DNA of 64,000 bases from assembly GCA_031550325.1 (NCBI GenBank), contig JAVBOR010000030.1, positions 33,226-97,225 of the forward strand. The letters run 5' to 3'. Position numbers and translations under genes: made by a program. Below the pieces are notes generated by a model that saw nothing but the letters and a program-made list of their open reading frames with translations, had not been told where the DNA came from and made no database searches. The DNA comes from JAVBTT01 sp031550325. GTDB lineage: Bacteria; Bacillota; Clostridia; Oscillospirales; UBA929. This document shows positions 40,149-47,856 of this stretch, one piece after another (positions within the stretch are counted from its first letter, which is position 1; the number at the start of each line of letters is the position of its first letter).

Positions 40149-41384
40149 TTGAAAAAACCTGTGAAAACCCGCAGGCAAAAGCTGGCCATGTGGCTTGCGA
40201 TCGGCTTGGCCGTCCTGCTTCTCGTGCCGATTTTGGCAGGCGTCATCCTGTCCATGCTCCCCTCTGCGGAGGCCGTGACACAGTCGGAAATTTCCCGCCT
40301 TAAGGACAACCAAAAAGCGCTGGAGTCCGAAAAAAAACGCATTCAGGATCAGCTCAATGCCCTTAAAAGCGAAAAGGCCGACGCCATCGCGCAGAAACAG
40401 GCCATTGATCTGCAGATTGACGTCACCGCCATGGAGATTGAAAACACGACGGCGCTGATTCAGGAGCTGACCCAGGCGATCTTTGACCAGCAGGTGGCGC
40501 TGGGCCGCGCCGTTTCCGAGGGAGATGAGGCCTACGAGCTCTTCCGTACGCGCGTGCGCGTGATGGAGGAGGCCGGCAGCGCGACGTACCTAGGCATTTT
40601 GTTCCAGTCCAGCAGCTTTTCCGACCTGCTTGGTCGATGGGAGTTTATCAACGAGGTCATTGCGTCCGACCAGCGGCTGATGTCCGATCTGGCTGAAAAG
40701 CGCGCTGCCATCGACGAGGCCCGTCTGCAGCTCGAGGCCGACAAGGCCGACCAGATGGAAAACAGACGCCAGCTGGACGTGCGGCAAGCCGAGCTGGCCG
40801 AACAGTACCGCCAGGCCGACGCCTTTATCGCCCAGCTTGTCAATGAACACGCGGAGTACGAAAAGGCTTATAACGACCAGGTCAAGGCCATGGAGGACGC
40901 CAGCAAGGACATCGCCAAGGCCGAGGCCGAGTTTAAGCGGCAGCAGCAGGCCGCCAAGAAAAGTACAAAATACGTGGGCGGCGTGTACACCTGGCCGCTC
41001 CCGAGCAGCTACAACATCACCTCTCCGTTCGGCTGGCGCGACCATCCGATTTTAAAGGTTCCCAAGATGCACACGGGCATTGACATCGGCGCGCCGAAGA
41101 ACTCCCAGATCGTCGCGGCCAACGCCGGTACGGTGATCGTGGCCACATACAACAGCGGCTACGGCAACTACATCGTCATTGACCACGGCGGCGGGCAGTC
41201 CACACTGTACGCCCACCAGACCAAGTTCGCCAGCGGCGTCAAAGTCGGCACTGAAGTGAAAAAGGGCCAGCTGATCGGCTATGTTGGCTCGACCGGGCTG
41301 TCCACGGGCCCGCACCTTCACTTTGAAGTGCGCATCAATGGCGAACACCAGAATCCTGAGAAGTATTTTACGAAGGCTGGGTAA
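40149..41384 (+). CDS. Coiled-coil M23 peptidase / murein hydrolase activator (EnvC-like)
   Basis: 411 residues. A membrane-anchor or signal segment (LAMWLAIGLAVLLLVPILAGVIL) is followed by a long coiled coil (about residues 45-270, heptads rich in K, E, Q, A). A C-terminal LytM/M23 domain keeps the zinc and catalytic residues: HTGIDIGAP (H-x3-D), YAHQTK and HLHFEVR (H-x-H). The complete set suggests an active DD-endopeptidase. The ftsEX context points to FtsEX-controlled septal or lateral peptidoglycan cleavage. TTG 40149 lies 7 bases after AGGGGGA. Confidence 0.9.
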   Translation: MKKPVKTRRQKLAMWLAIGLAVLLLVPILAGVILSMLPSAEAVTQSEISRLKDNQKALESEKKRIQDQLNALKSEKADAIAQKQAIDLQIDVTAMEIENTTALIQELTQAIFDQQVALGRAVSEGDEAYELFRTRVRVMEEAGSATYLGILFQSSSFSDLLGRWEFINEVIASDQRLMSDLAEKRAAIDEARLQLEADKADQMENRRQLDVRQAELAEQYRQADAFIAQLVNEHAEYEKAYNDQVKAMEDASKDIAKAEAEFKRQQQAAKKSTKYVGGVYTWPLPSSYNITSPFGWRDHPILKVPKMHTGIDIGAPKNSQIVAANAGTVIVATYNSGYGNYIVIDHGGGQSTLYAHQTKFASGVKVGTEVKKGQLIGYVGSTGLSTGPHLHFEVRINGEHQNPEKYFTKAG

Positions 41385-41387
41385 TGC

Positions 41388-42599
41388 TTGAAAAGAAGGT
41401 TTTCAACCGGCACTGTCCTCGCGCTGATGCTGCTCGCCGCAGCGCTCACCTATTTGTTGTCCCTGGTGTCAATCAACGAAACGTATAACGCGAAGCTGAA
41501 AGCCGCCGAGCAAACGATTGAACAGGCCAAGACCTTTTTGGAGGCCGAAACGGTCATTGAACAGAACTTCGTCGGCGATTGGGACGCCGATACGCTTATG
41601 GACGGCGCGATCAGCGGCATGGTCGGGTCACTGGGCGACCGTTGGTCGCATTACCTGACCGCCGAGCAGTATGAGGCGTATCAAAACGCCGACGCCGAGT
41701 TTGTCGGTATCGGCGTGACCGTCACGCCCGTCCCCGATTCGCAGCGGCTGCAAATCTCTTCGGTATACAGCGACTCCCCCGCGCAGGAGGCCGGCATCGC
41801 GCCCTACGACATCATTATTTCGGTAGATGGCATTGACGTGGAGACGCTTGGCTATCAGGGCGCCGTCAACCGCGTGCGCGGCGAGGAGTACACCGTTGTC
41901 AGCCTCACGCTCATCCGCGCCGCCGACGAGACCACCTATACGGTCAATGTCACCAGGCGCGCCGTCAAGGCAGAGCGCGTAACTTCGGAGATCCTCGACG
42001 GCGACATCGGCTATATTCGCGTGCGCTCCTTCAACGAGCGCGTGGACGAGGAATTTGCCAGCGCGCTTAATCAGCTTCTGGACGCCGAGATCGGCGGTCT
42101 GATTGTCGACGTGCGCTATAACCCCGGCGGACGGCTGGACGTTTTGGTCAGCATGCTTGACCAGTTTCTCGACGAGTGCAATCTGATCACGCTGCGCCGC
42201 AAGGACGGAACCGAGGTGCAATACAGCGCGAAGGACGGCAAGGCCGACCTGCCGCTGATCGTCCTGGTCAACGGGGAGTCTTACAGCGCCGCGGAGTTTT
42301 TTGCCGTTTGCCTGAGCGAATACGACCGCGTGCAAACGGTGGGCGATTCCACCACAGGCAAGGGCTACGCCCAGGTGCCGATTGAGCTGTCCGGCGGCTC
42401 GGCGATTGTCCTCTCGGTTGAAGAGTACTTTACGCCCACTGGCCGCAGTCTGGCCGGCGTCGGCTACGAACCCGACGTTGTCCTTGAAGTGCCGCCCGAG
42501 GAGAGCGCCAGCTTCACCGATCCCCTTCACAAGGGCGACCGGCAGTTTGAAAAAGCGGTCGACCTGATGCGCGCGCAACTTCTGGCGCCGGCGGGATAG
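41388..42599 (+). CDS. S41 family C-terminal processing peptidase (CtpA-like)
   Basis: 403 residues, membrane-anchored and outward-facing. N-terminal helix GTVLALMLLAAALTYLLSLV, PDZ domain at about 105-190 (GIGVTV, SPAQEAGIAPYDIIISVDG), then the S41 core. The catalytic Ser is in NGESYSAAEFFA and the Lys in DSTTGKGYAQ; YFTPTGRSLAGVGYEPDV is typical. TTG 41388 starts 3 bases after the M23 gene stop. Probably processes envelope proteins, possibly the neighbouring M23 activator. Confidence 0.93.
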   Translation: MKRRFSTGTVLALMLLAAALTYLLSLVSINETYNAKLKAAEQTIEQAKTFLEAETVIEQNFVGDWDADTLMDGAISGMVGSLGDRWSHYLTAEQYEAYQNADAEFVGIGVTVTPVPDSQRLQISSVYSDSPAQEAGIAPYDIIISVDGIDVETLGYQGAVNRVRGEEYTVVSLTLIRAADETTYTVNVTRRAVKAERVTSEILDGDIGYIRVRSFNERVDEEFASALNQLLDAEIGGLIVDVRYNPGGRLDVLVSMLDQFLDECNLITLRRKDGTEVQYSAKDGKADLPLIVLVNGESYSAAEFFAVCLSEYDRVQTVGDSTTGKGYAQVPIELSGGSAIVLSVEEYFTPTGRSLAGVGYEPDVVLEVPPEESASFTDPLHKGDRQFEKAVDLMRAQLLAPAG

Positions 42600-42664
42600 T
42601 CGGCGCCCGCGTTGAAGTGGGTTCCCTCCGGATAGGGTATGACCGTTTGCCCCCGGGTTTTGTT

Positions 42665-42694
42665 GAATAAATAAGCAACCCTTCCCATATACAT
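42665..42694 (+). promoter_or_regulatory. Sigma-E-like promoter before the unknown 272-residue gene
   Basis: GAATAAA (42665-42671, 6 of 7 to the sigma-E -35), 14-base spacer, CATATACAT (42686-42694, near the CATACA-type -10). It is well placed for the GGGAGGG site at 42717-42723. Confidence 0.45.
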
Positions 42695-42730
42695 GGTTCA
42701 AAGCCTGTTTGCCCATGGGAGGGATTGTTT

Positions 42731-43546
42731 TTGTTTTCGATTGTTGACGGCGAGATCACCGTGCCCCTGCGTTTCTTTGACCGCTGGCGAAAGCCCAACC
42801 CCTGCGCGATTGAGCGGCTTGCCTCCCCCCGCTGCCTGCACTCGACGGTTTTTTGGCCGCTCAACGCCACGCCGCAACAGCGCGGCGTGCGCACCGCGCT
42901 GACGTTTGAGCGGCTTGCCGCGCTGAACGTCACGGGCGTTGTGCTGAGTCTGGGGTTTCCCCACGCCGATCTCGCTTCCCGGTATGGTCTGGCGGTTTCC
43001 ACCCCTGTTCCGCTGTACAGGCGCATGGCCGGACGTCTGGCCACATGGGCTGCCGATGCCATGCGCATTCCCGGTAATCGCCTGCACGTCGCTCTGGTCG
43101 CCTCACGCGCTTCGGTCGAGCTTGCGGCTTGCGCCACGGCACTGCGCGACCGCGCCGGGTTTCTTTCCGTGGAGGCCGGGCGGGACACCGAGGCGTTTTG
43201 CTTCGGGCTTGGCAAACAGTTTGGCGTTTCCTGCACGCCGGGCGTGGCCTCGCGCGCGGACATTGTTTTGCTGTTTGACCGGCAGCGTGAGCCCGTGTCG
43301 GCGCGCGCGCTCGTGCTCGACCTCACCGCGGGCGTGCCTGCCGTGACGGGGAGCAGCCTGTGGGCAAACGGCGTTCAGCTTCGCCCGCCCGAGCGCTTTG
43401 CCTTCTGGCCGCACGACACCGATACGCCTGCCCTGCTTGCCGCGCTGCTTTCCACAGGCTCGGTCGGACTGGACGAAATAGCCGTCTGCGGTCTCCTTGC
43501 GCATGGGCGGCCTGTAAAACTGCCCTTTTTGTCTGATTGTGGGTGA
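42731..43546 (+). CDS. Uncharacterised protein, possible sporulation gene
   Basis: About 271 residues that I do not recognise. No signal peptide or membrane segment. The middle and C-terminal parts alternate hydrophobic strands and helices (RLHVALVASRASVELAACATALRD, ASRADIVLLFDR, ALVLDLTAGVPAVTG), suggesting a Rossmann-like alpha/beta fold. TTG 42731 lies 7 bases after GGGAGGG; TTG 42725 is possible. A sigma-E-like promoter precedes it and a sigma-A promoter for greA follows, so it is its own transcription unit. A role in sporulation is suggested only by the promoter. Confidence 0.65.
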   Translation: MFSIVDGEITVPLRFFDRWRKPNPCAIERLASPRCLHSTVFWPLNATPQQRGVRTALTFERLAALNVTGVVLSLGFPHADLASRYGLAVSTPVPLYRRMAGRLATWAADAMRIPGNRLHVALVASRASVELAACATALRDRAGFLSVEAGRDTEAFCFGLGKQFGVSCTPGVASRADIVLLFDRQREPVSARALVLDLTAGVPAVTGSSLWANGVQLRPPERFAFWPHDTDTPALLAALLSTGSVGLDEIAVCGLLAHGRPVKLPFLSDCG

Positions 43547-43605
43547 AGCAACTGTCTCAAAAAGGACTTCTTTGTCTTTTTACTGCAGTTGTGAACAAAT
43601 AATAG

Positions 43606-43634
43606 TTGACATTTTGTTTGAGACTATGTATAAT
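43606..43634 (+). promoter_or_regulatory. Consensus sigma-A promoter of greA
   Basis: TTGACA (43606-43611), exactly 17 bases, TATAAT (43629-43634). Matches consensus at all 12 positions. Confidence 0.85.
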
Positions 43635-43670
43635 AACTTTTAATGTATAGCGGGAGAAGGGTTGAAAATC

Positions 43671-44144
43671 ATGCAGAAGCAATACAAACTTACGAAAGAA
43701 CGCTTGCAAGAGCTGTCAGACGAGCTCGTCTATTTGAAAACGGTACGGGAAAAAGAAGTGGCCGAGCAGATCAAGGAGGCCCGTTCCTTTGGCGACCTGT
43801 CAGAAAACTGCGAATATGACGAGGCCAAAAATGAACAGGGCAAGGTGTTTTCCCGAATCGCTGAACTGGAGAACATCATCCATCACTCGGTCTTGATCCA
43901 GACAGAGCAGATCGCCACCGACCGCATCGTCACCGGATGCCGCGTCGCCGTACTCGACCTGGAGTATCAGCAGCGCGAGGAGTATGCCATTGTCGGCTCG
44001 CAAGAGGCCAATCCGGCGCAAATGCGCGTTTCGGACGAATCTCCCTTTGGGCTGGCCCTTCTGGGCTGCGCCGTGGGGGATGAATTCAGTTTGAACGTCC
44101 CGGCCGGAAACGTATCCTATCGCGTGTTGGAGATTCTAAAGTAA
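43671..44144 (+). CDS. greA: Transcription elongation factor GreA
   Basis: 157 residues. Rescues backtracked RNA polymerase by stimulating transcript cleavage. The N-terminal coiled-coil hairpin (LTKERLQELSDELVYLKTVREKEVAEQIKEAR) carries the acidic tip residues in SFGDLSENCEYDEAK. The C-terminal FKBP-like domain follows (AIVGSQEANP, SPFGLALLGCAVGDEF). ATG 43671 is preferred over TTG 43662, which abuts the GGGAGAAGGG site. Confidence 0.95.
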   Translation: MQKQYKLTKERLQELSDELVYLKTVREKEVAEQIKEARSFGDLSENCEYDEAKNEQGKVFSRIAELENIIHHSVLIQTEQIATDRIVTGCRVAVLDLEYQQREEYAIVGSQEANPAQMRVSDESPFGLALLGCAVGDEFSLNVPAGNVSYRVLEILK

Positions 44145-44149
44145 ATTCG

Positions 44150-44178
44150 GCGGCTGCGGAACGTCCGTAGCCGCTTTT
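44150..44178 (+). terminator. Intrinsic terminator after greA
   Basis: GCGGCTGCGGA (44150-44160) pairs with TCCGTAGCCGC (44164-44174) with one G-T pair and loop ACG, followed by TTTT. Since lysS starts 47 bases later with no clear promoter, it probably attenuates rather than ends the transcript. Confidence 0.75.
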
Positions 44179-44224
44179 GCCCGACTATCGGGAAATAGAA
44201 CAAAGGATATGGAGAGAGAGCGGT

Positions 44225-45739
44225 ATGCGGAACATCCCTGAAAACCCTGAGGAGACCGCCGTTTCCGGCGGCTCTGATCCAAACGAACTCGTGCAGGTCC
44301 GGCTGGACAAGCTCGCCGCCCTGCGTGCCGAGGGGAACGATCCCTTTCGGATCACAAGCTATAGCCGCACGAATCTGAGCATGGACGTCAAAGACCGCTT
44401 TGACGAGCTGGAGGGCAGCGTGGTGTCCCTGGCCGGCAGGCAGATGTCCAAGCGCGATATGGGCAAGGCCTTTTTCTGCGATTTGCAGGATTCGAGCGGC
44501 CGCGTCCAGCTCTATGTCCGGGTGGACGACCTCGGAGAGGACCGGTTTAACGAGTTTAAGAAGTGGGACATCGGCGACATTCTGGGCGTTACGGGCACTG
44601 TTTTCCGGACAAAGCGCGGAGAGATCTCGGTTCACTGCACCGAGGTGACGCTTTTGTCCAAGTCTCTGTTGCCCCTGCCCGAGAAGTTTCACGGCCTGAC
44701 CGACTCCGAGCTTCGCTACCGTCAGCGCTACGTCGACCTCATTGTGAACCCCGAGGTGCGCGGCGCCTTTTTGCGGCGCTCGCAGACCATCGCATCTATC
44801 CGCGAGTTTTTAACAGGCGAGGGCTTTCTGGAGGTCGACACGCCGGTGCTCCACACGCTCGAAACCGGCGCGGCCGCCCGCCCGTTTGAGACCCACTTAA
44901 ACGCGCTTGACATGCACATGTATTTGCGCATTGAGCTTGAGCTCTATTTAAAGCGCCTGATTGTCGGCGGGATAGACAAGGTGTTTGAGCTTGGCCGCAT
45001 TTTCCGTAACGAAGGCATGAGCGTCAAGCACAATCCCGAATTTACCATGTGCGAGTTTTACCAGGCCTACACCGATTACAACGGCATGATCGACCTGATC
45101 GAACGGCTCTTTGCGTTTGTCGCGCAAAAGGTCGTCGGAAGCACGAAAATCGTGTATCAGGGCGTTGAACTTGACCTCACGCCGCCCTGGCGGCGGATGA
45201 CCATGGTGGACGCCGTGCGGGAGTTTATCGGCGTGGACTATCACGCTTGGGCAGACGACGAGCAGGCGCGCCGGGCGGTCACCGACCTCGGCCTGGCCTG
45301 CGAGCCCTTCTTCACAAAGGGCGACTGCCTGGCCGCCATTTTTGACGAAAAGTGCGAGGAGTTTCTCGTGCAGCCGACGATCATTATGGACTATCCTGTG
45401 GAAATTTCCCCGCTGGCCAAGCGCAAGCCGGACAACCCCCTGTTCACGGAACGGTTTGAGTTTTTCATATACTGCCGTGAGGGCGGCAACGCTTTCTCTG
45501 AACTCAACGATCCCATTGACCAGCGTCAGCGCTTTGTCCGTCAGGTCGAGCTGCGCCGCGCGCAGGGCGTTAACGCCCAGGTCGATGAGGACTTTTTGCG
45601 CGCCATGGAATACGGCATGCCTCCGACAGGCGGGCTCGGCTTCGGCGTTGACCGACTTGTCATGCTGCTGACCGACAGCGCCACGATCCGCGATGTGCTG
45701 CTCTTCCCCACCATGCGCCCCGGCGGCGATCTGCCATGA
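44225..45739 (+). CDS. lysS: Lysyl-tRNA synthetase, class II
   Basis: 504 residues. The N-terminal OB-fold anticodon-binding domain (VSLAGRQMSKRDMGKAFFCDLQDSSGRVQLYV) is followed by the class II core: motif 1 around FLEVDTPVLHTLETGAAARPF, motif 2 FRNEGMSVKHNPEFTMCEFYQ, motif 3 GLGFGVDRLVMLLTD. Length and order are standard. The greA-lysS pair is common in Clostridia. Start ATG 44225 follows GGAGAGAGAG. Confidence 0.97.
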   Translation: MRNIPENPEETAVSGGSDPNELVQVRLDKLAALRAEGNDPFRITSYSRTNLSMDVKDRFDELEGSVVSLAGRQMSKRDMGKAFFCDLQDSSGRVQLYVRVDDLGEDRFNEFKKWDIGDILGVTGTVFRTKRGEISVHCTEVTLLSKSLLPLPEKFHGLTDSELRYRQRYVDLIVNPEVRGAFLRRSQTIASIREFLTGEGFLEVDTPVLHTLETGAAARPFETHLNALDMHMYLRIELELYLKRLIVGGIDKVFELGRIFRNEGMSVKHNPEFTMCEFYQAYTDYNGMIDLIERLFAFVAQKVVGSTKIVYQGVELDLTPPWRRMTMVDAVREFIGVDYHAWADDEQARRAVTDLGLACEPFFTKGDCLAAIFDEKCEEFLVQPTIIMDYPVEISPLAKRKPDNPLFTERFEFFIYCREGGNAFSELNDPIDQRQRFVRQVELRRAQGVNAQVDEDFLRAMEYGMPPTGGLGFGVDRLVMLLTDSATIRDVLLFPTMRPGGDLP

Positions 45740-45794
45740 GCAGCCGACCCGGCTTTGAATTTGCCCCGACCGACGAGAGGCCGGTGCATTCGAC

Positions 45795-46562
45795 ATGACC
45801 GAGCATATCACCTCCAGGAAAAATCAGCTGATGCAGCATGTGCTGGAGCTCGGCGGCAAGGCCTCGGCGCGCGCTCGGGCCGGGGAATACCTCTGCGACG
45901 GGCCGAAGCTTCTGGAAGACGCGCTTGGCTGCGGCGTCACGCCGACCGTAGTGATCAGCGCTTTGGCCGTCGCGCTTCCGCCATTGCCTCCGCAGACGCG
46001 GCAGGTCACCGTGCCGCCGGCGCTACTGGACAGTTTGTCCCCGATGGATACGCCGCAGGGCGTTTTGTTCATTTGCCCGCAGCCCGGCCCGCTTGCCTGC
46101 CTTGATCCCCAAGGACGCTATACCTATTTGGACGGGGTGCAGGATCCGCGAAACGTCGGCGCGATCATGCGTTCGGCCGAAGCGTTCGGCCTGAACGGCG
46201 TTTTGCTCTCCCCCGGATGCGCCGACGCGTTTGGTCCAAAGGCCGTGCGCGCCGCGATGGGCGCGACGTTCCGCCTGCCCGTCGGACAGCTGCCGCTCGA
46301 GGCTCTTTGCGCCTCGGGGCTTCCGTTGATCGCCGCGGCGCTCGGTGGCGAAGACATCCGCCTGGCCTCTTGGGGCCCATGCATTCTGGCCGTTGGCAGC
46401 GAGGGCTCAGGGTTATCCGAGAAAACGCTTTCCCAGGCGGCGCGGCGCGTACACATCCCCATGCCGGGCGGCGCGCAGTCGCTCAACGCCGCTGTCGCGG
46501 CCGCCATTCTTTTTTGGGAAGTGCAGCGCAGCTTTACCTGCAGAGAGGATGAGATGAGATGA
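45795..46562 (+). CDS. TrmH/SpoU family RNA 2'-O-methyltransferase
   Basis: 255 residues. An N-terminal substrate-binding region precedes the SPOUT knot with YLDGVQDPRNVGAIMRSAEAFG (motif 1), LAVGSEGSGLS (motif 2) and VHIPMPGGAQSLNAAVAAAILFWE (motif 3). Probably methylates ribose in 23S rRNA; the exact site cannot be told from sequence alone. It overlaps dprA by 4 bases (ATGA). Confidence 0.9.
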   Translation: MTEHITSRKNQLMQHVLELGGKASARARAGEYLCDGPKLLEDALGCGVTPTVVISALAVALPPLPPQTRQVTVPPALLDSLSPMDTPQGVLFICPQPGPLACLDPQGRYTYLDGVQDPRNVGAIMRSAEAFGLNGVLLSPGCADAFGPKAVRAAMGATFRLPVGQLPLEALCASGLPLIAAALGGEDIRLASWGPCILAVGSEGSGLSEKTLSQAARRVHIPMPGGAQSLNAAVAAAILFWEVQRSFTCREDEMR

Positions 46563-47746
46563 GCGCGCTAAAATACTGGCTCTGGCTGACGTCGACGCGT
46601 CACCTTGGCCCTCAGAAGATCTGCGCTCTGCTTGACGCCTTTGGAAGCCCTGAAAACGTCTTTTATGCGACCGATGCCGATCTTTCCGCCGTCGAGGGCC
46701 TGACCGGCGCCGCGCTTAATGAACTTTACGACAAATCCCTTGACCGGGCGGAGCGTATTTTGGAGCGCTGTGAGCTAACCAATGTACGCGTTCTGACGAT
46801 GCAGGACGCCGAATTCCCCGACCGGCTCAAGAACATTTACGCGCCTCCGTCCGTCCTGTATGTCCGCGGAAAGCTTCCCCCCATGGACGAGGAGGCCGCG
46901 CTGACCATTGTCGGCTCGCGTTCGGCGTCGCCCTACGGGTTGCACGTTGCCCAGCGCATGAGTTATCAATTGGCAAAATCGGGTATGCTGATCGTGTCCG
47001 GCCTGGCCAAGGGCGCGGACGCCATGGCCAGCGTCGGCGCCCTGCAAGCCGGAAAGCCCACCGTGGCCGTGCTTGGCTGCGGCGCGGACATCGTCTATCC
47101 CGCTGAAAACCGTGAACTGTTTGAAGACGTCGCGTATCACGGCGCTATTGTCACCGAGTATCCCCCCGGAACGCCTGTTGTTGCCGCCAACTTCCCGGCG
47201 CGCAACCGCATCATGAGCGGGCTCTCGCTGGGCACCCTTGTGGTGGAGGCGCCGCGGCACTCCGGCGCGCTGATTACGGCGCAGTACGCCCTGGAGCAGG
47301 GGCGGGACGTCTTCGCCATTCCCGGCAACATCGACGCGCGCGAAAGCGAGGGTTGTCTGGAGCTGATTAAAGTCGGCGCAATGCTTGTCAGCGAGCCCGA
47401 TGACATTCTGCGCGAATACGCGCCTCTTTTTCCGAGCAAACTTTCGCTTCCGGGTGTTCGTCAATCGCCCGCCGTGCGTCCGACCGTCCGCTCGGCCGGG
47501 CCGTCGCGGGAAGTGTCGGCGGAGGCTCCGCCCAAGGCCATTGACCTCAGCGCCGTTCTTACCGACCATTCGCCAGAGCAGCAGCGGCTGATGCTGACCA
47601 TTGCCGGTACGGCACGGCATATCGACGAAATCATCGAGCTTACCGATCTCTCCGCCGCACAGGCGCTCAGCGAACTGACGGTGCTTGAGCTGGAAGGACT
47701 TGTCACGCAGCTGCCCGGCAAGCTCTTTGTGCTGTCCGTGGAGTGA
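46559..47746 (+). CDS. dprA: DNA-processing protein DprA
   Basis: 395 residues. Binds incoming single-stranded DNA and loads RecA during transformation. An N-terminal helix-hairpin region is followed by the Rossmann-like core: LTIVGSRSASPYGLHVAQ, IVSGLAKGADAMASVGAL, VLGCGADIVYPAENREL, FPARNRIMSGLSLGTLVVEA, FAIPGNIDARESEGCLELIK. A winged-helix domain at about 330-395 completes it. The usual SGxARGID element is altered to SGLAKGADAMAS. dprA upstream of topA is the common Firmicutes order. Confidence 0.95.
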   Translation: MSALKYWLWLTSTRHLGPQKICALLDAFGSPENVFYATDADLSAVEGLTGAALNELYDKSLDRAERILERCELTNVRVLTMQDAEFPDRLKNIYAPPSVLYVRGKLPPMDEEAALTIVGSRSASPYGLHVAQRMSYQLAKSGMLIVSGLAKGADAMASVGALQAGKPTVAVLGCGADIVYPAENRELFEDVAYHGAIVTEYPPGTPVVAANFPARNRIMSGLSLGTLVVEAPRHSGALITAQYALEQGRDVFAIPGNIDARESEGCLELIKVGAMLVSEPDDILREYAPLFPSKLSLPGVRQSPAVRPTVRSAGPSREVSAEAPPKAIDLSAVLTDHSPEQQRLMLTIAGTARHIDEIIELTDLSAAQALSELTVLELEGLVTQLPGKLFVLSVE

Positions 47747-47759
47747 GGCAGCCCTTCGT

Positions 47760-47779
47760 TGTCAAAGAATCGTAGGTTC
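47760..47779 (+). repeat. Decayed terminal hairpin of the modular repeat
   Basis: TGTCAAAGAATC, GTA, GGTTC: one and a half arms of the terminal hairpin, 13 bases after the dprA stop. Nothing else of a unit remains. Confidence 0.5.
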
Positions 47780-47856
47780 ATTTTCTGTCTGAATCGCACT
47801 CCGGCGCGGCTGCGCGCTTTGGCAATTCCCCATCCCCTATTCATAAAGGAGGAACT

